DNA of 64,000 nucleotides from Schizochytrium sp. TIO01 (GCA_004764695.1 SMSO01000034.1:513501-577500); one strand, 5' to 3'. Shown: positions 41,730 to 56,381, numbered from the stretch's first letter. The notes: generated from the sequence alone by a model not told the origin. Program-made: numbers and translations.

Positions 41730-44700
41730 GTTTCCTATCGAAGTGTTATGTAGTTGAGACAATGCTACAGTACCTGGTGTCTCATTATAATCCCACAAAG
41801 AGTAAGGACTTACATAAAATTCGACCTAGACAACCATATGCGTGGCTGTGAATTCAAGGTAGCTGGGAACTGAAATTCAACATATTGATTCCCTACTATT
41901 AAGTAATAGTCTTTTGGGGCTTCTCCTAATTATTACACGGATCATTCTACCCTCGATTTGCAGATCACTAACCCCAAAAGACATAGTTTATGAGACCTTC
42001 TTATGACTTATCTAGGCCTTCTTCAAGTATCTTTCTTTATATTCATAATTAATAGCTGACTAGATTCGTCTTTCAGCAAAATCCTAATATCAAATAACAT
42101 CTTTTATAATATCATTTATAAGGGTAGCAAATCTAATCTATTTAGAGTGCCCTCTATGCTTGGCTCCATATTTTCCGACCGCACCTAGCTAGTTGTAATT
42201 TAGCCTTTATTTAGTTAGCTTTTTCAAAGTGCTATCTTTAAAACGTAATATTCTTCTTTCTACACTGCCAGTCTACGACTTTCGGCCAATGCTTCCAGCA
42301 ACTGGTAAGGCTCGACACTAGTCTTAGTACCTGGAATCTGCTGAAAGACGAATCTGGTCAGGTAAAGCTTGACTATCAAAACAAAAGTAAGATGCTCGAG
42401 GAAGGCTCTAAGAAGGCTTTGTAAACTTTGGTTTCAAAAGTTAACAATTAGCTGTCCTGGAAGTGGATTCAAAGGCGACTGATCGATGTCGTAATTAGGA
42501 TTTTAAAACAGACATGATCTGTGTAAAATATAGCTAACAAAGTTAATTTAACTTACCTCTCTAACCATCATTTTAGATTCTGCTATACTTGATTCTAGCG
42601 GATGCATATGTACTCGTGGCTTTACAATTAATAAGATCTGAATGCCGAGTTCTATTGCATTTAAGCCCTAAAGCCTAAGGCCCCGCAATGGAGCACCTAG
42701 AACTCTGAAAATGCCTTGTCTCCTAGCTCCTTTGATTGGAGATCTCAGCAGACTCCAAGACATTTTTTATATTTATTGAATATGGGCAGCCTTGAGGCTG
42801 ATTAATCTCCCCCAAATTTATCGAGCATTAGAACTATCACTGCTTCAATTCTAATGGTCTGTCAAGGAGTAGCTATGATAGAAGTTATCTTGGGGTTTGC
42901 CAAATAAACAGAAGGTCCAAATCATCGAATCAACCTGAATCAAGGAAATATAGCATCCCTTTTTTGTAGAATTCATATTAATTCAATTGAAGTTATACGG
43001 ACCATGGTTGATGCGTGTCCCATACACCAAGCAGTCATCAACTCCGACTAATTATTTTCAGAATGTCTCCACCAGATATAATTTTCCCAGATTGAACTAG
43101 CCTGCTTTGACTTAACAAGATCTTTATCACAACTAACGCAGAAGCTTAGTCGTGGTCTTTTCTGTGGTTCGAAAAAGCTGTCGACGCACTTCTAAGTATG
43201 AGTCCCAGGAGAATCAACACTACGCAAATATTTTTCGCGATAATGACGAAATAGATAATATGAACGGGCTAGAAGTTTTTTTAGCAACTCCCTCCAAAAT
43301 GACTCTGCAATGCAAAACCTTTAGGTTCTTAAATGGAAGACCTCAAAATCTTTAATTAATGAAGTATAGGTGATGAAAGTTAACCCTTGACCAACCAGGG
43401 GTTGACGACGAATATGAAGCTACAGCTACTTAGAAAGGATACTACGACATGACTTTGCAAGACTTAAAGGAATAACTCTTTGCCACCATAACGCGTTTGC
43501 ATCCAAGGAACGAAGGGAACAAGGCAAACGTCGAGAGGAGTTTGCAAAGTAAATCAGACAGCAGACCCAAAATGCCCCAAGTGATCAGAAGCATTTGAAT
43601 CTACTCAAGCACAGTCAACAAGACAACCGACAATCCTAGTCTCAGTAGTAACTGGCATCATAGACATTTCTTCGTCTGAGTAATCATAATCACGTCTCAT
43701 TAACAGCGTTTAAGTACACGGTTAAACTTACTTACTAAGTTACCGTGTATTTCGGCTTGTCACATTAGTTATCCTTGAAGATTAGTTGGTCTATATTGTA
43801 ACTGGGAGATTAACACTTGGTCTGGACTACACAAAGAAACCCGAGAGTTTAGGTCAAATTATTTCCTCACATTGTAATTGAGGCTTGCACTTAAGATTCA
43901 CTTGATTAAGTGATACACGTTTAATCTCAAGTCCTTTTGGCCTTACACCTTTAGTCAAGTGTCTATGTTACTCAATCCCTACTAGTTTAGAACCTATAAA
44001 AGGGTGCCAAGACTCTGGTAATATCTTGTACATGTTAACCTTCGATAGGAAATCTCAGCATTGCCAGCAACTTATTTCACACATGAAGGTGGAAGAATAT
44101 TAGATTGATTGTATATTAGGCAATTCCAGAATACCCTGGACATAAGAAGTTCAAATTATGCGGGAGTTAAAATTTAGATTGCTACTAAATATCCAACGAT
44201 CTTCGTTCTCATTATAACGTTATAAATAGCATATTCAATTATCGTAATCGATACCAGGGTTTATTTTCTTCCCAGCTAGAGAGGGCTGGGAAGATAAAGA
44301 AAGGCATGACCCATTAAGATGTTAAGAATATATGTTAAGACCTTGTAAACTCAGGCTTTGAAAGTTAATGCTCCACTGATCTGAGGGAGATAGAGAGCAA
44401 GGTGGACTGAATCTGACTAGACATTGTTTGTGTCACATACAAGAAAAGAGTTAAGATTGATTCAGCCCCTTCTTCACTACTTCGAACTTCACTATCCGCA
44501 TTCTCTTGAAAATAGAATGAACCTTCACGCCCCGGTTTCTACAGTTTCCTTACCACATACTTAATTTCCAAGCTCATCTATTATACAGTATACAGTGCTT
44601 TAATACTAATTCAGGTTTGTCCTTACTTAATCCTTTAGTTGCCTAGTATAATTTCACTCTTGAGGTACCCTGGTCTCAACGCTTCGCCTCGATAGCCACG

Positions 44701-45760
44701 TTCTTATAATATGCAACGCCTAATAGTTCAGGACTTTTAATCGTAGCCAAGAGTATGCCAAGAACTCTGGTAACGTTCACATGACCCTTCGATTGATGAT
44801 CCCAGAACTGTCTTATGGCATTTTTGAACCATTATGGTTAAAGAGCAAGCCTAGGATAGAAAAATTTCTACTTGAATGGCTTGGAAATCGTCAGTGATCA
44901 ATGAAGTTGTATACAACTTAGATTGTTGGGGCTTAGGTAGACTTGCTAGAGGCTATCATTATGTCTTTATACATAGATGCTCAATTATGGAGGTGTTGGC
45001 ACCTGAATAGCTCCCAGTATAGTTGATCAGTTAGTGTAGGCCTATGCAAATATGAATATAAAAGCCTTCCAGCAGGAATTGAGATAATTCAGACTTATTG
45101 TTTGGATCTGTTAATCATATTCTCTCAAGCTGAGGTACTGAGGACTGTTGAAAAGAATGCGACCCAAAATTTTGTATAGCCAGTGCAAGCAACCCTGGGA
45201 ATTCTCAAATATTCAAAGCACAAGCAAGCCAACACGAAGCGAGATAGCTTCAGAGTATCTGCTAAAAGATGATTCTGGACAGCTTGAGATTGACTGTAAA
45301 GGCGAGGGTCTTTATGAAGTCTTTAAGAAGGTTGATTTCAGAGTTAGCAAACTGCTGTCCTGGAGAATGAAAGAGTTAGCAAACTGCTGTCCTGGAGAAT
45401 GAATTCCAGGAGAGATGGATTCATGTAGTAATTAAGGAGGCTAAGACATTCTTGGAAAAATTTTAGAGATAATTGATGGGGTTAGGTTAACTCACCCTCT
45501 TCAACCATCGATTCAAGTTACACCATACTTGGGTGCAGGTTATTTGTAGTCACACTTTTGATTCCTGACTCCGGCAGCCACATGAATCTGACGACCTACT
45601 CTTGTTCTATTGTATGCCCTATGTCTACGAGGGTTTTACAAAGGGACGCTGCCAAGAACTATAGTAGTGTCTTGTCCACTAGTCCCTTCGATTGGAAATC
45701 TCAGAAGTATCTTTATCATCTACATTTTGAGCGGATCCTACACTTGAATATGAAATAAAT
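41730..45760. mobile_element. Cluster of diverged copies of one repeat family, possibly Copia-like
   Basis: A shared core (roughly GCCAAGAACTCTGGTAA, a gap, then CCTTCGATTGGAAATCTCAG) recurs at 42,696-42,756, 44,006-44,070, 44,757-44,811 and 45,650-45,705, and inverted at about 41,734-41,790. Longer flanks align too: CTGAAAGACGAATCTGGTCAGG near 42,347 matches CTAAAAGATGATTCTGGACAG near 45,261, and GTAAACT..GG.TT..AAAGTTAA is shared by ~42,421 and ~44,346. So at least three direct copies of ~450 bases exist. One copy encodes a short DSGSHM word at about 45,571-45,590, like the protease motif of Ty1/Copia elements, preceded by a gag-like charged frame. All copies are broken by stops and frameshifts. 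The Copia assignment is weak; the repeat family itself is clear. Confidence 0.4.
45340..45403 (+). repeat. 32-bp perfect tandem duplication
   Basis: Two identical 32-base units (AGAGTTAGCAAACTGCTGTC... to ...GAATGAA) in direct tandem inside one repeat copy. The other copies have one diverged version (TTAGCTGTCCTGG near 42,451), so this duplication is younger than the family. Confidence 0.95.
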
Positions 45761-48347
45761 ATCTGTGCTGTCCTTGTGCTCCTAATCTTTATCTTGCAAT
45801 GTGAATCTTCGATGGTCTTGCATATCGGATGATGAAGCTTTACAAGAAATTACTTGGCGGTTCGTTTGATCTGAGATTTTCCTTGAAAATTAATCTAAGA
45901 ATTCAGAAAAAGTCTGAGGTATCTTAAAAGAAAGTCAAGAAATTGAAATTTATGTCATTGAATTCCTCATTTTGTGAGAAACACGCATGGTAGTTTTTTG
46001 AAGTCATAAAATTTAGAGCTCAGAAACGAAATAACCAAATCATGAATTCAAAGGCCATGGATTAGATAGAATAAGCAGCACATATCTATTCATTAATATC
46101 GAATGCGATGGGTATTCATTTCAAGGTTAGAAATAAATATGACCGGAAAGATGTCTTACTGTGCGCCATGTTTTGGTTTTCTGTTTTACTATTGGGCTAG
46201 TACAGTTTACTTGAATTCCGTTATACATAAATCTCAACTTGCAACGCTCTGCACAAACTCCACCATAGCTATGACAGACTACTTATGCCTTTATCTAACC
46301 TTAGATCTATGCGTGTTATAGTTATACCAAGTTGTCGCAGTAATCGTAGTTTCACTATGTGTATACTACGTAAGATTGAGCAGGAAATCAGTATAAATTT
46401 TTGTATATGGATATTTGGAATTACATTCAATTGCCTAGCTTGTTTAACTAGGTGTATTTCCCCCCAAATTTGACAACAATCTACATACCTTCTCTAGACG
46501 CAGAAATGCAAACTTTAAGAGTACTTCTCTGATTTGTTTCCTTGGTCTCTTTCCTAAGAATGCTTCTCAAAGATTGAGCGGGCCACCACTTCGTAGGCTA
46601 TTGGAAGCAAGAGCCGATGGTTCCTGCACAGTCTTGCTGCAGTATACCTGGATACATGTTGTGCAATTTATCACAGGCATGTGCACAACACTTTACTACA
46701 ACATAAGAAACGCCTCCTCTCAGATAGACCGACTGCTGGTTTTTTATTGCTGCTTGTGAGACCTCTTCCATTCCAAGTTTCAAGTGGAATATGATCCATT
46801 AGGATGACTACCCTCCACCGACCTTCGGATGCCGCTGTCATCACACAAACCTAGCCCTCATTGACAATATACTTCACTAACAAGCTCTTTCTTTGGCTAG
46901 AAAGATATTTCATTCCGTTTTGGTGAGTTCTTGGTAAAAATTATCCCACTTCAATTGCCGTTCGCGCGTATCTATTATCCTTCTTATGTGTCAAAAAATT
47001 GCACAGGCGTCGCATCCTGGGAGTATCATCTAGGAGCTAGAGGAGATCTTTACGCTCTGTATTCGATTCTATCTTCATGGGCTAGAATGACAAGATATAA
47101 AATTGAGGGTCGCGAAGCAGATCGTTGGGTATGTAAACTTCTTCGTTTGCACTCTAGAGACTGTGGTTTGGGACCTGTGAGGGGTCTCTTTGAAAGAAGT
47201 GGCCGCAGCGACATCAAAGACCATAACAATTAAACAAGACGACATGACTCGGTGCGTACAAAGCAAGATTACCCAGCCTTCAACTTCACTAAAAGAGGAG
47301 GCTGCGAAGCAGACACTTTTTGAGTTGTTTTGCAGTGAAGTAGGTCCCTGCTGCTCGTATTTAAATTAAAAACAATGGAATGCAAATGAACTTCGAATCA
47401 CACGGGGACAGACAAAACGTCAATACTCTGAATGGTCGAAAGGGCGACAATTGTGCATGCGTAAGTATTTCCCGCTCTTTAATTACGTGGTGTTAGCTTT
47501 GCTGCTAGCTAGCAAAACCATTTCACAGGCTCTGCACAGTGTAGGTCGACTTCATTTAAGTAGGCTCTCCTTCAAAGTTTCATCCGCGTGCTGCTTGGCA
47601 TCTTCGTAGAGCAAGGTACGATTTTATCCAGCACGCCAAACCATAAAACTGGCCACGAAGCACCCGCCGGTTTACAAACCAAAGCAAGCCAGAACCAGCT
47701 GGAGTAATGGACATACTTGTCAGCAAACTCTTATGGTCTATCGTCTATGCATCTGTTTCTTCGCTTGGTTGCTTTATGCTCGTCTGTCGATTTGGGGCCA
47801 GGTGTGTGTGTGTGTACGCGCGTGAAAGACCTTCATCTCGTTCACGGTCATCAGCTCATTCACTCATTTTCAAGGAAAGGGGAAACCTTCTGGTACAGAC
47901 TCGCTTTGCAACTTAAATTGCGCTTGGGCATGCGAGCGTACCTCTGAAAAGTACCTGAACAGTCCTTCAGGTCATGTCAAAAGCAAGAAAAAAGCGAGCA
48001 ACGCACCGCACTAGAGTACGGGTTTTTCAGCAGATTGGCTCGTCCGTCTTGAAACTTGCAAGGCTCGCTCACTCGAACAGGTCTTTCGGATCTTAAAGAC
48101 GTAGCAGTAGCGATAATGGAAGAGTAGTTGAGTTTCTCGGCACCATCTCGTAGACAGCGATGGCTGGTGAGTGGATGGATGAGACTACCATGAGACCTGA
48201 CTTGAGGAAGGCTGTGCCGATCTTCTGGGAGAAGCATGTTGGGGAAGGCGGTCGAAGTCTAAGCTCTTCATTCAAAGATCCGTGCCTGTGCTTTGCGAGT
48301 GAACTCGCCGCTCCGACACGAGCTTTCGTTCGAGCCGGTCAGTAGAT

Positions 48348-48413
48348 TACTGGGTTCTTGAACAACCTGTACACATTCATTACTGGATTCTTGAACAACT
48401 TGTACACATTTAT
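48348..48413 (+). repeat. 33-bp imperfect tandem duplication
   Basis: TACTGG(G/A)TTCTTGAACAAC(C/T)TGTACACATT(C/T)AT occurs twice in direct tandem with three differences, directly before the ATTC array. Confidence 0.92.
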
Positions 48414-48504
48414 TTATTCATTCATTCATTCATGCATTCACTTATTCATTTATTCATTCATTCATTCATTCATTCATTCATTCATTCACTTATTCATTTA
48501 TTCA
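48411..48504. repeat. (ATTC)n / (ATTT) interrupted array
   Basis: Tetranucleotide array with several point changes (TTATTTATTC, CATGC, CACTT). It is older or less stable than the perfect arrays elsewhere in the window. Confidence 0.93.
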
Positions 48505-51500
48505 GGCTTGGTATGCACGTGCGCAGCGTACACTGGTGTCAGCTCCTCAGCAGAACCAGCAAGGGATAACAAGTAAATGGTCAAAGCTAGCAACAGCTGA
48601 TTGTCACGAATCCTGAGCGAATGGCGACACTTCACGTGGCAATTTGAAGAATGGCCGACTCTGTTCCAACGTCGAAAAGCCTGGAAGAACGTCAAACCTC
48701 AAGGCAACGGCCACACCGGGGATGAAAGAAAGTAAGAAATAAAGTAAGAAAGTAGATGAGGGCAAAATGTGCGCCTTGATATATATATATTCTTATTTGT
48801 GTTGCAACTCTTTTGAGGGGTTGGAATATGATGCTCCAGAGGCTCCTGTGATAGCGCCTGGGTGGTCTTTCAGGAACCCTCGTATCTATCCTCAAAATTA
48901 AAGTTCAGGGTCTACCAAAAAGAATCGAGCACATGCTTTGTCCCGACAGAGCAAGTTGGGATGCTATACGATGTAGATTCTATGTACCTACTCGCTTCTT
49001 AGGCGCTCGTACTGTTCTAAAAGGGATGTGCCGCGCATGCAGTTCTACGGTCAATCGTTTCGTTTACTCTGTCTTTTTACGGTTCAAGGCACAGACAGAC
49101 TAATGACTTAATTCTATTCTAAATTAAAAAAAAGTAAAAGTGAAAGTAAAAAATATATTTAATTAAAAATAAAATTAAAAAATCAATCAATCACAATCTA
49201 TAAACACAAACGCAAAGCGAAGACGAAGGAAGGAAGGAAGTACAAAATCAACTTGAAAACCCAACAAGAATGCGACATCCATCATCCTCAATTTCAAAGA
49301 GCCTCCCTGGGATACGAAAAACCAACAACTATGCGCCCCCCTCATGTTTCACAGGTTCCTGCGCCAACAAATAATACCATTACCATCCCCTGCTAATTCC
49401 GTTGGATCTTGGTACTTTCAAGCCAAGTTCCTCGGCCACACCACTGACGAGGTGTCGCCAGCCCTGTGTAGAGGCCACGGCCGCCTTGAAGACGGCTCCG
49501 CTGCGCCAAACGAGACCCTCGTGCCGCCCATCCAGCCTGTCTGAGACAGCCGAGCTGGACAAGCAAGCTCTCGACCACGCCCACTTTCTTCCGGGCGAGA
49601 TCTGCGATTCGGCGAACTTGAGCTCAGGACAAAGAGTTCACAACTCCGCGTGGCTTTGTCCCTAGGAAGCCAAGCCCGCGACACGACTCGAGCTGGCTGG
49701 GAAGCTGGTGGTAGCGCCATCCTGTACTCGGGTTGAGCGCAACGGATGTTTCTTTTCGGGCGAAGAAACCGCGCCGTGGCGACGATCTCATGACTGCTCG
49801 TTTACCCTGCTGGTCAACTTGCCCACAAACACCGTTCTGAGCGTGTGGAGAGGCGAGCGACGAACGAGATGCTCTGACTCGCTTCGTTGGTCAAAACCCC
49901 GTCGGGCGCTTTGGTCTGTCTTCAGGAGATTGCTTGGAATTCGACTTCGTCGCATTCTTGCAACTCGAGGTTGGTCTTCTTCAGGTGTCGTGCGATGAGT
50001 TGCGAAGTTTGAGGGGCGAGGCTTCCTGCACGCTGCACGCAAGGTCCTCGTTTTTATGGTTGGTAGAGAGAGCTGTCGTCCTTCGAAGTGGGCAGACTTT
50101 CATTCTGGTTCAACTTCAACGTCAACACGTCAACCTCAGCTCCAAGTTGGTTGTTGAGTTCTTTTCGTTGCACTGCTCTAGCTAGAGAAGAACTTTCAAG
50201 TGCTCTTGTGGCGCTTTACGACCTTGTTTGTTGGGTGCCTTTCGTGCCACGTGCAAAATTCGACACGGTACCCGAGCACCGGCAACGTCGCCACGCCGAG
50301 GCGAGGCCCGGTCCACACCAGGCCTGAGCAGCTTAAATCGTTCAGGCGAGCTAGTTGATCGGTTGGCGTCCTTCTCAAACTGTGCAACGAAAGAGCGAAT
50401 TTTACCAATTGGCCACATCTGTCACACATGCATGTGCACTACAACTCAAGTAATTCCAGTCGAAAGTATCTATTTAATTTAAAAAAAAACTAAAAATTAA
50501 AAAATAAATTGGAAAAAATAAGTAATTAATCAAAATAATTCTATGAAATTAAAAATGAAACACGAGTGTATAGATCAGAGTACCATAAAGCCCTGACAAG
50601 AATGAATTGTGCTACCCTACGAAGAAAATAGTTCTACTGTAGAGACATGTTCCAAGTATCATATGGATCTTAGCGAAGGGTCAAAAAGTAGCTGCGACAC
50701 TCTCGCTCATATTGAAGAGGTTCTCGTAGAGCCTATGTTTTGTAGATCTTCGGGCCTCCCGATTGCGTCGAAAGGTCGACGGGGTAATTTGGATGACTTG
50801 GCCGTGCATGCGCAGATAAAATTGACAGCTACCGCGCTGGTCAACAGAGATGTATTCTTGACCTGTCAGGGTCTACAGACGATTGATGGCAGGCATCCTC
50901 TTTCACGGCGTCTGGCGAGCAGAACGAGGGATGGAAGTGTGCTTTGGAAGGTGTTTGAACGTACCGGAGTGGCGCATTGCGGACGGTCTGCGCGGTTTCG
51001 TTTCTTTGTCGGCAGCGCCCAACCAAAGATCGATTTGTGCCAATCAATCCAACATGTCGAACGAAGATACCACCTATGTAATGATCATTTCCTCTCAGCG
51101 AGGGCCAATTCGCTCACACAAGAGAGATCTGCGAAAGGGCATGCTCCCCTGCTCTTTTTCATAAATTATTCTGAGTAAAATGGATTGAGGGAGTGCGCTG
51201 CTAGAGAGATTCGACAAGCCGACATATTTGGAAAAGCCTTGAAGGCTCAGCTATTGGAAAGTAGCTCGAGCGCCTTGGACTGCAATAACCTTCACCTTCT
51301 CTTGCTCTTAGATTTGATCTAGCTCCCGAGTGAGGGACAACGTCTTTGAGTCAAGCCATGCTATTACTGGAAATTGGCATAATTAAAATAAAATGATGGT
51401 TCGTGTCAACCATGTTTGTAGATTTATTTATTTAGCAGATCGAGACTATTGTCATATGCATGAAGCGCTATTGCATTCTCTGAAATTAAGATCTTTTTCT

Positions 51501-53207
51501 TTACGGGTATGCCGATTGTGATCACTACAGAGTACTAGAAGTTTACATACCCGCAATGATTTTACTCTCAATACCTCTTTATAACTTGAAGATAGTGGTA
51601 AAAGCGAGGCTTTATGCTAGGTAGCGAGCGTTACGTTTCCAACCTGCAGATAGACAGGTTAACGGTCACAATGTAGAGTGTCATTGAAGGATAAAAGCCT
51701 TGCAGCTTGAATCAGCTTTCAGACAAGATGAGTTTTGTGAAACATAAGCTTATACAAAGGCAAATTATGACAGTACTCTAATCTATAGCCTCTCGCGCAC
51801 GGAGTCTTAAAAAAAAAACACTGTAGAAAGCTTGTAATATTTCCCTGTTCTAACCATTTTCTGCATCCAGATAATGCAAGGCTTTGTTCATTTGATAGAC
51901 TTGTTACGAAGGGAGCTATATTAGTTACTTCAGGTCCTCATCTGAAATTTGCAACGAGCGAATTGTTGATGCTACATTCTTTGTTATATCAATAGCCAAT
52001 ATTTAACTGCTAATCGTATAATTCCTTCCTTTTGAGCTGTAGCTGTGTTATAGCACAACATGTTATTAGCTTAGCTGTTTCTGTGAGTTCATTGGGCACC
52101 TTCCATAACGACAGGAACTCATAAAAATGCAAATGATTGATGCAAGTGTTCTCAACGATATGGTAAGAGTAGCCACACTTTTACATTGTATTATCAGAAA
52201 CAACAGCACCATTTGGATGAATGCCAAGGATGTTTATTTGTAACAGTTTATTGTTTGTGCTATACTTCTCCTTTACTCCTCGCTGTACACAGCTCTAATA
52301 TACAAACACTCCAACTCAAATTAAATAATAATTTGACGCGATTAAATAATACTTAACCTTTGAATCGTGTCTCAGCTCAAGAGTCCTGAAAACCATGTGA
52401 GAATACTTAAGTATTGTAATTTATCGCCAACTGCTACGCGATCCTGGTACAAAATGAAATAAGAATTCTTACAAGTTTCCAGGGAATTAACCATATTTTT
52501 TATTGTTCAAGTAAAGTGACCTTCTTACTTAAAAAAGGAAAAAGTCATCAACAAATAAAGAAAACTAATTGAACATCGAAAATAATCTTATGTTATGCGG
52601 CCCCACACCCCAAGGCAAACACCACTGAGCTCAAAGGCCGAGTTTTTAGTCCTGTATGTGTAAACTTACAACTCATTTTTTACTTCATTTAAAACAAAAA
52701 ATCCAGCAATCAAGCAAGATAAGCAGTCAAAGCAATAATAGACGCGCAAATTCCATGGCCTGCTCTTGGAAATCCGTATTCATCGTCGCGTACCACCATC
52801 TTTCTCTTGGATCGTTGAATCAACCGTTCACCAGCTTGTAGAACAAAGGTTCCTAGCGACAGGGTGCGTTTACGCATGTTGACTAAAGAAGCACTAGCAG
52901 CTTCCCTTCTAAACCCATCCAGGAAGAGGAAGCTTTGTGTTCTTGTCGCTACCACACGTATTTTGTAAACTGATTAACTACAGGTCCTTCAAAAAGAAAC
53001 GGCCATTACTCCATTAAAAATCGAGCGAGCACTATGACAGCAACTTGTACATAATACGTACCTCCTCTAGGTTGAGAGGTGGAATAATCTACTACAATTA
53101 TCTTCATGAAATGATCTCAGTGCGTAATTTGCTCGAAAGTTAATTAGCTCAAAAGTTCTGCCTTCTCTTGAAAGCGAGAGATAATACACCAATAGTAGAG
53201 GTACCTG

Positions 53208-53227
53208 GGTAGGTAGGTAGGTAGGTA
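53208..53227. repeat. (GGTA)n short array
   Basis: Five GGTA units, the complement of the TACC array near 34,488. Confidence 0.9.
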
Positions 53228-53626
53228 AGTATAGACTGAAGAAGCCCCGAGGAAGCAGCACAAATGAAGAGGAAGAAGGTTTTCATTTCCCTCGCTAGTT
53301 ACTTAGCTAGAGGGAGTTGAAGCTACTACTGGTAAACAAGCATAAATGATAAGTGTAAGTGCTTAATGTTTTAACATTGTTTATTAAAATGAAGGATAGA
53401 TTCTTCGTTCTCCCGGCTTCTCATGGTCCGTGTTTCCGCACGCGCACACCCCTTATTTAGTGCACAAACCCGAACAATAAAACTCCCCAGAGACGCCCCA
53501 GCCTCTGCCCCACAAGGCCTGAAATTGTGCTCCCGATTGGCGCGGTGGATTGCGATAATCGGCGGCACGCTTCTGTCATCTCTCGAAACTCGTTTCCCCA
53601 TTTCTTCGTCGTGCTTTTGCTCCTCA

Positions 53627-53664
53627 CATGAATGAATGAATGAATGAATCAATCAATCAATCAA
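53627..53664. repeat. (GAAT)n to (CAAT)n compound array
   Basis: GAAT units switch directly to CAAT units. A short (CCAA)n run follows near 53,699-53,717. Confidence 0.92.
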
Positions 53665-55804
53665 ACAGCCAACTTTAGAAATAAATAGGAGAAACGACCA
53701 ACCAACCAACCAACCAAACAAACAATCATCATCGTTCGGAATTAGAGAAAGAAGAATTCATCGCTTACTTCTCAAAGTTGCAGCATAAAAAATTAAATTG
53801 GCAGGCTTCATTAAAGTGGCCTCGCTGACTCTCGCGACTTGAAATCGCTGACTAAAACCTCCCAATCCCCGTTGCCGTGTTTCCAAAGAGCAGAATAGCG
53901 CTGCCTCGCACTTGAAGTTTGGCGCGCAGCTTCGGCTACGGTTGACTCGAACGGCACATTATCAAGCCTCAACTCCTCCTGACGAAAACAATTGATCATT
54001 CTGTTTATTGCAAAACATTGTATTTTATAGCTATTGTAGGCATTTATTTTATAAAATATAAGATAATGATAAAAGTACATGAAGAAGAAAAAAGTAGTAG
54101 TGCATGAACTTCAAGAGTGGCGGTTCAATTAGACATATGAAATCTTGTCTGGCTTCCAAGTGCATGCGCTGCTTTTTTATTTATTTTAAAAACAGAAAAG
54201 AAAAGGGAAATGTACGAGATACTGGCGGCTGGACCAGCTGTAATAATTAAATAAAATCGATGTAACTTAACTTTACTAACAACTTGAAAAAATAAAGATA
54301 TAAATAAATTAATATAAAAGTTTTAATGCAATGAAGGGGAACTAACTTGTTGGACAGTTGTGATTCTTTTATGCCCTCCCCCAAAAAAGGGGAAGTCTTA
54401 AATTAAAAATTGAAAGAAAAAACGAAAGAAGGATAAGTTGAAGTAAAGGCTGTTTGGATGTAATTGCGGCTTCGAATGCAACCAATATTAATTCCTCTTC
54501 CTTCCTCAGGCATTGTCTCACTTGTCTTCCAGGTGGAATACTGCTACTTGGGCGAATCGAAATGCTGTTGAGGGAAGGGAGAGAATCGGAAGGGAAGCTG
54601 CCCTTCAATCAAGATCACTCTGCACGGAATATAACTATACCTATATATATATCAATTAAAAAAAAGAAACACGTTCTATTCATTCAAAAGTTTTATTTAG
54701 TTTCAAGAAGAAGGAGAAGAAAATAAGAATAGAAAAATAACAACAGAAGCCAACAAAGCCTGAAGAAAGACACGAAAGATGTGAAAGACGCGTCTACCCC
54801 TTTCAATCCTTCTCCTGCGAAAGGACCTGTGAACCAATCCTTCATTCTGAGTGCGACGGCCAATCGATCGCCTAAGAAGCCTTAGTGGGTTTATGCTGAC
54901 CGCCGTAACTCCGGCGCTGCAATTGTGTAAATGAGCGAATAAACTCACCCTGTCATGACCAATGTGAGTGAATGAATGTACAACGCATATATATATTTAT
55001 ACTCAAGATTAATGCCTCAAATTCCGGGACCTTGTGTCATTCGTTGGCAATGAGGCTGCAAAGCCTGCTCCTGTTTCGCTGCTGTTTATGGTCGATGTCA
55101 GTTCTCGAAGCACGGCTTTCTTCGCCTCACATGGTCGCATCTACTGCTGCCTCCGTTCCTGCGCACTGATTTCCACAGGAAGTGGAAACGATGCTCCTCC
55201 GCTCGTGCGCGCCCTCTTCCGTTCCTGCGTTGATTAAGCACCTTTTTTACACATTCGAGTCATTGGCTTTTAATTCATTTTTGCAAAAGAATATCTAAAA
55301 AAGAAAAGAAGAGAACAGAAAAAGAGCTTCAAACAGAAAGAAGAAGGATGGGGTTGTTGGTTCTTGATTACCCACCTACCTTCTTCTAGCTCGATACCTT
55401 TTCACTTTGAAGTTTATTGTCCTTATATAATAGGCTATTTGACAATCTCGAATAGATCGAGGCCTAATTAAGCTGCGCAAGTTCTCCTTTTTTCCATCTT
55501 TTTTTTTCTTATGGTTCGAAGGCAATCTTTATGTCCACACCAAGATGCTTATATACAAGGGCGGTACGGCGATAAGAGTCGTCGTAAGCATTTCGCAGCT
55601 CTGAGTGTCAGCTGAGCTGCCCCGCAGGCCATGACAACGGTCAAACGTATGAATTATATACTAGGTTTTGCGCCGACACAGTAACGCTATCGAGAAATGA
55701 AGTCGAAATCAACGAACTAAATAAAGAAGTAAATAAATACATTGAGAAGCGCAAGAAAAACTGGAACAATACAGTCAAAACATCTGCAGTAAAGAAGGTT
55801 GCGC

Positions 55805-56018
<214 letters not shown>

Positions 56019-56381
56019 CAATCAATTTATCTATATCCTGTTTGAGGCTTGGCTTCTCACACCTGCCCACAACCTGCCCTCCCCTTTACCAATTCAAAGC
56101 CGGCTTACTCGTCTTGATTTGATTGGCCACGCCTTGAAAGTTAAAGTTTTATTTTACTTTCGGGAGGCTGAAACGTGGTGCCCAATCGTACGGTGGAAGG
56201 ACTGAGACAGAGGAGGTACGCCAAACTGAATGAGCCAGAGAGCAAAACGCAAGCCTTGAGACCTCAAAGGTTCTGGTAGGATGCCAGCCAGCGAATTTCA
56301 GGAGGTGCTTCCTGCTGATGATGTATAGGATCACAGTCGCTCGTAGTCTCCTTTCTAGAGCTGCACATACCGCGTGCTTCT

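Larger units (their letters stand above)
40378..46900. other. AT-rich region of decayed repeats, no intact gene
   Basis: More uniform and AT-rich than the flanks, with almost no microsatellites and no frame longer than ~84 codons. Diverged copies of one repeat family occupy about 41.7-45.8 kb (separate entries). The first few hundred bases must include the RDM1-like promoter. Confidence 0.6.

Noticed and set aside
48321-48335. Possible tRNA B box (GTTCGAGCC)
   Set aside because: No matching A box at the right distance and no cloverleaf pairing could be drawn.
50609-51178. 189-codon frame in the gene-poor region
   Set aside because: Begins with GTG, not ATG, and has no domain, repeat or membrane segment I can recognise; kept only as a note in the region entry.
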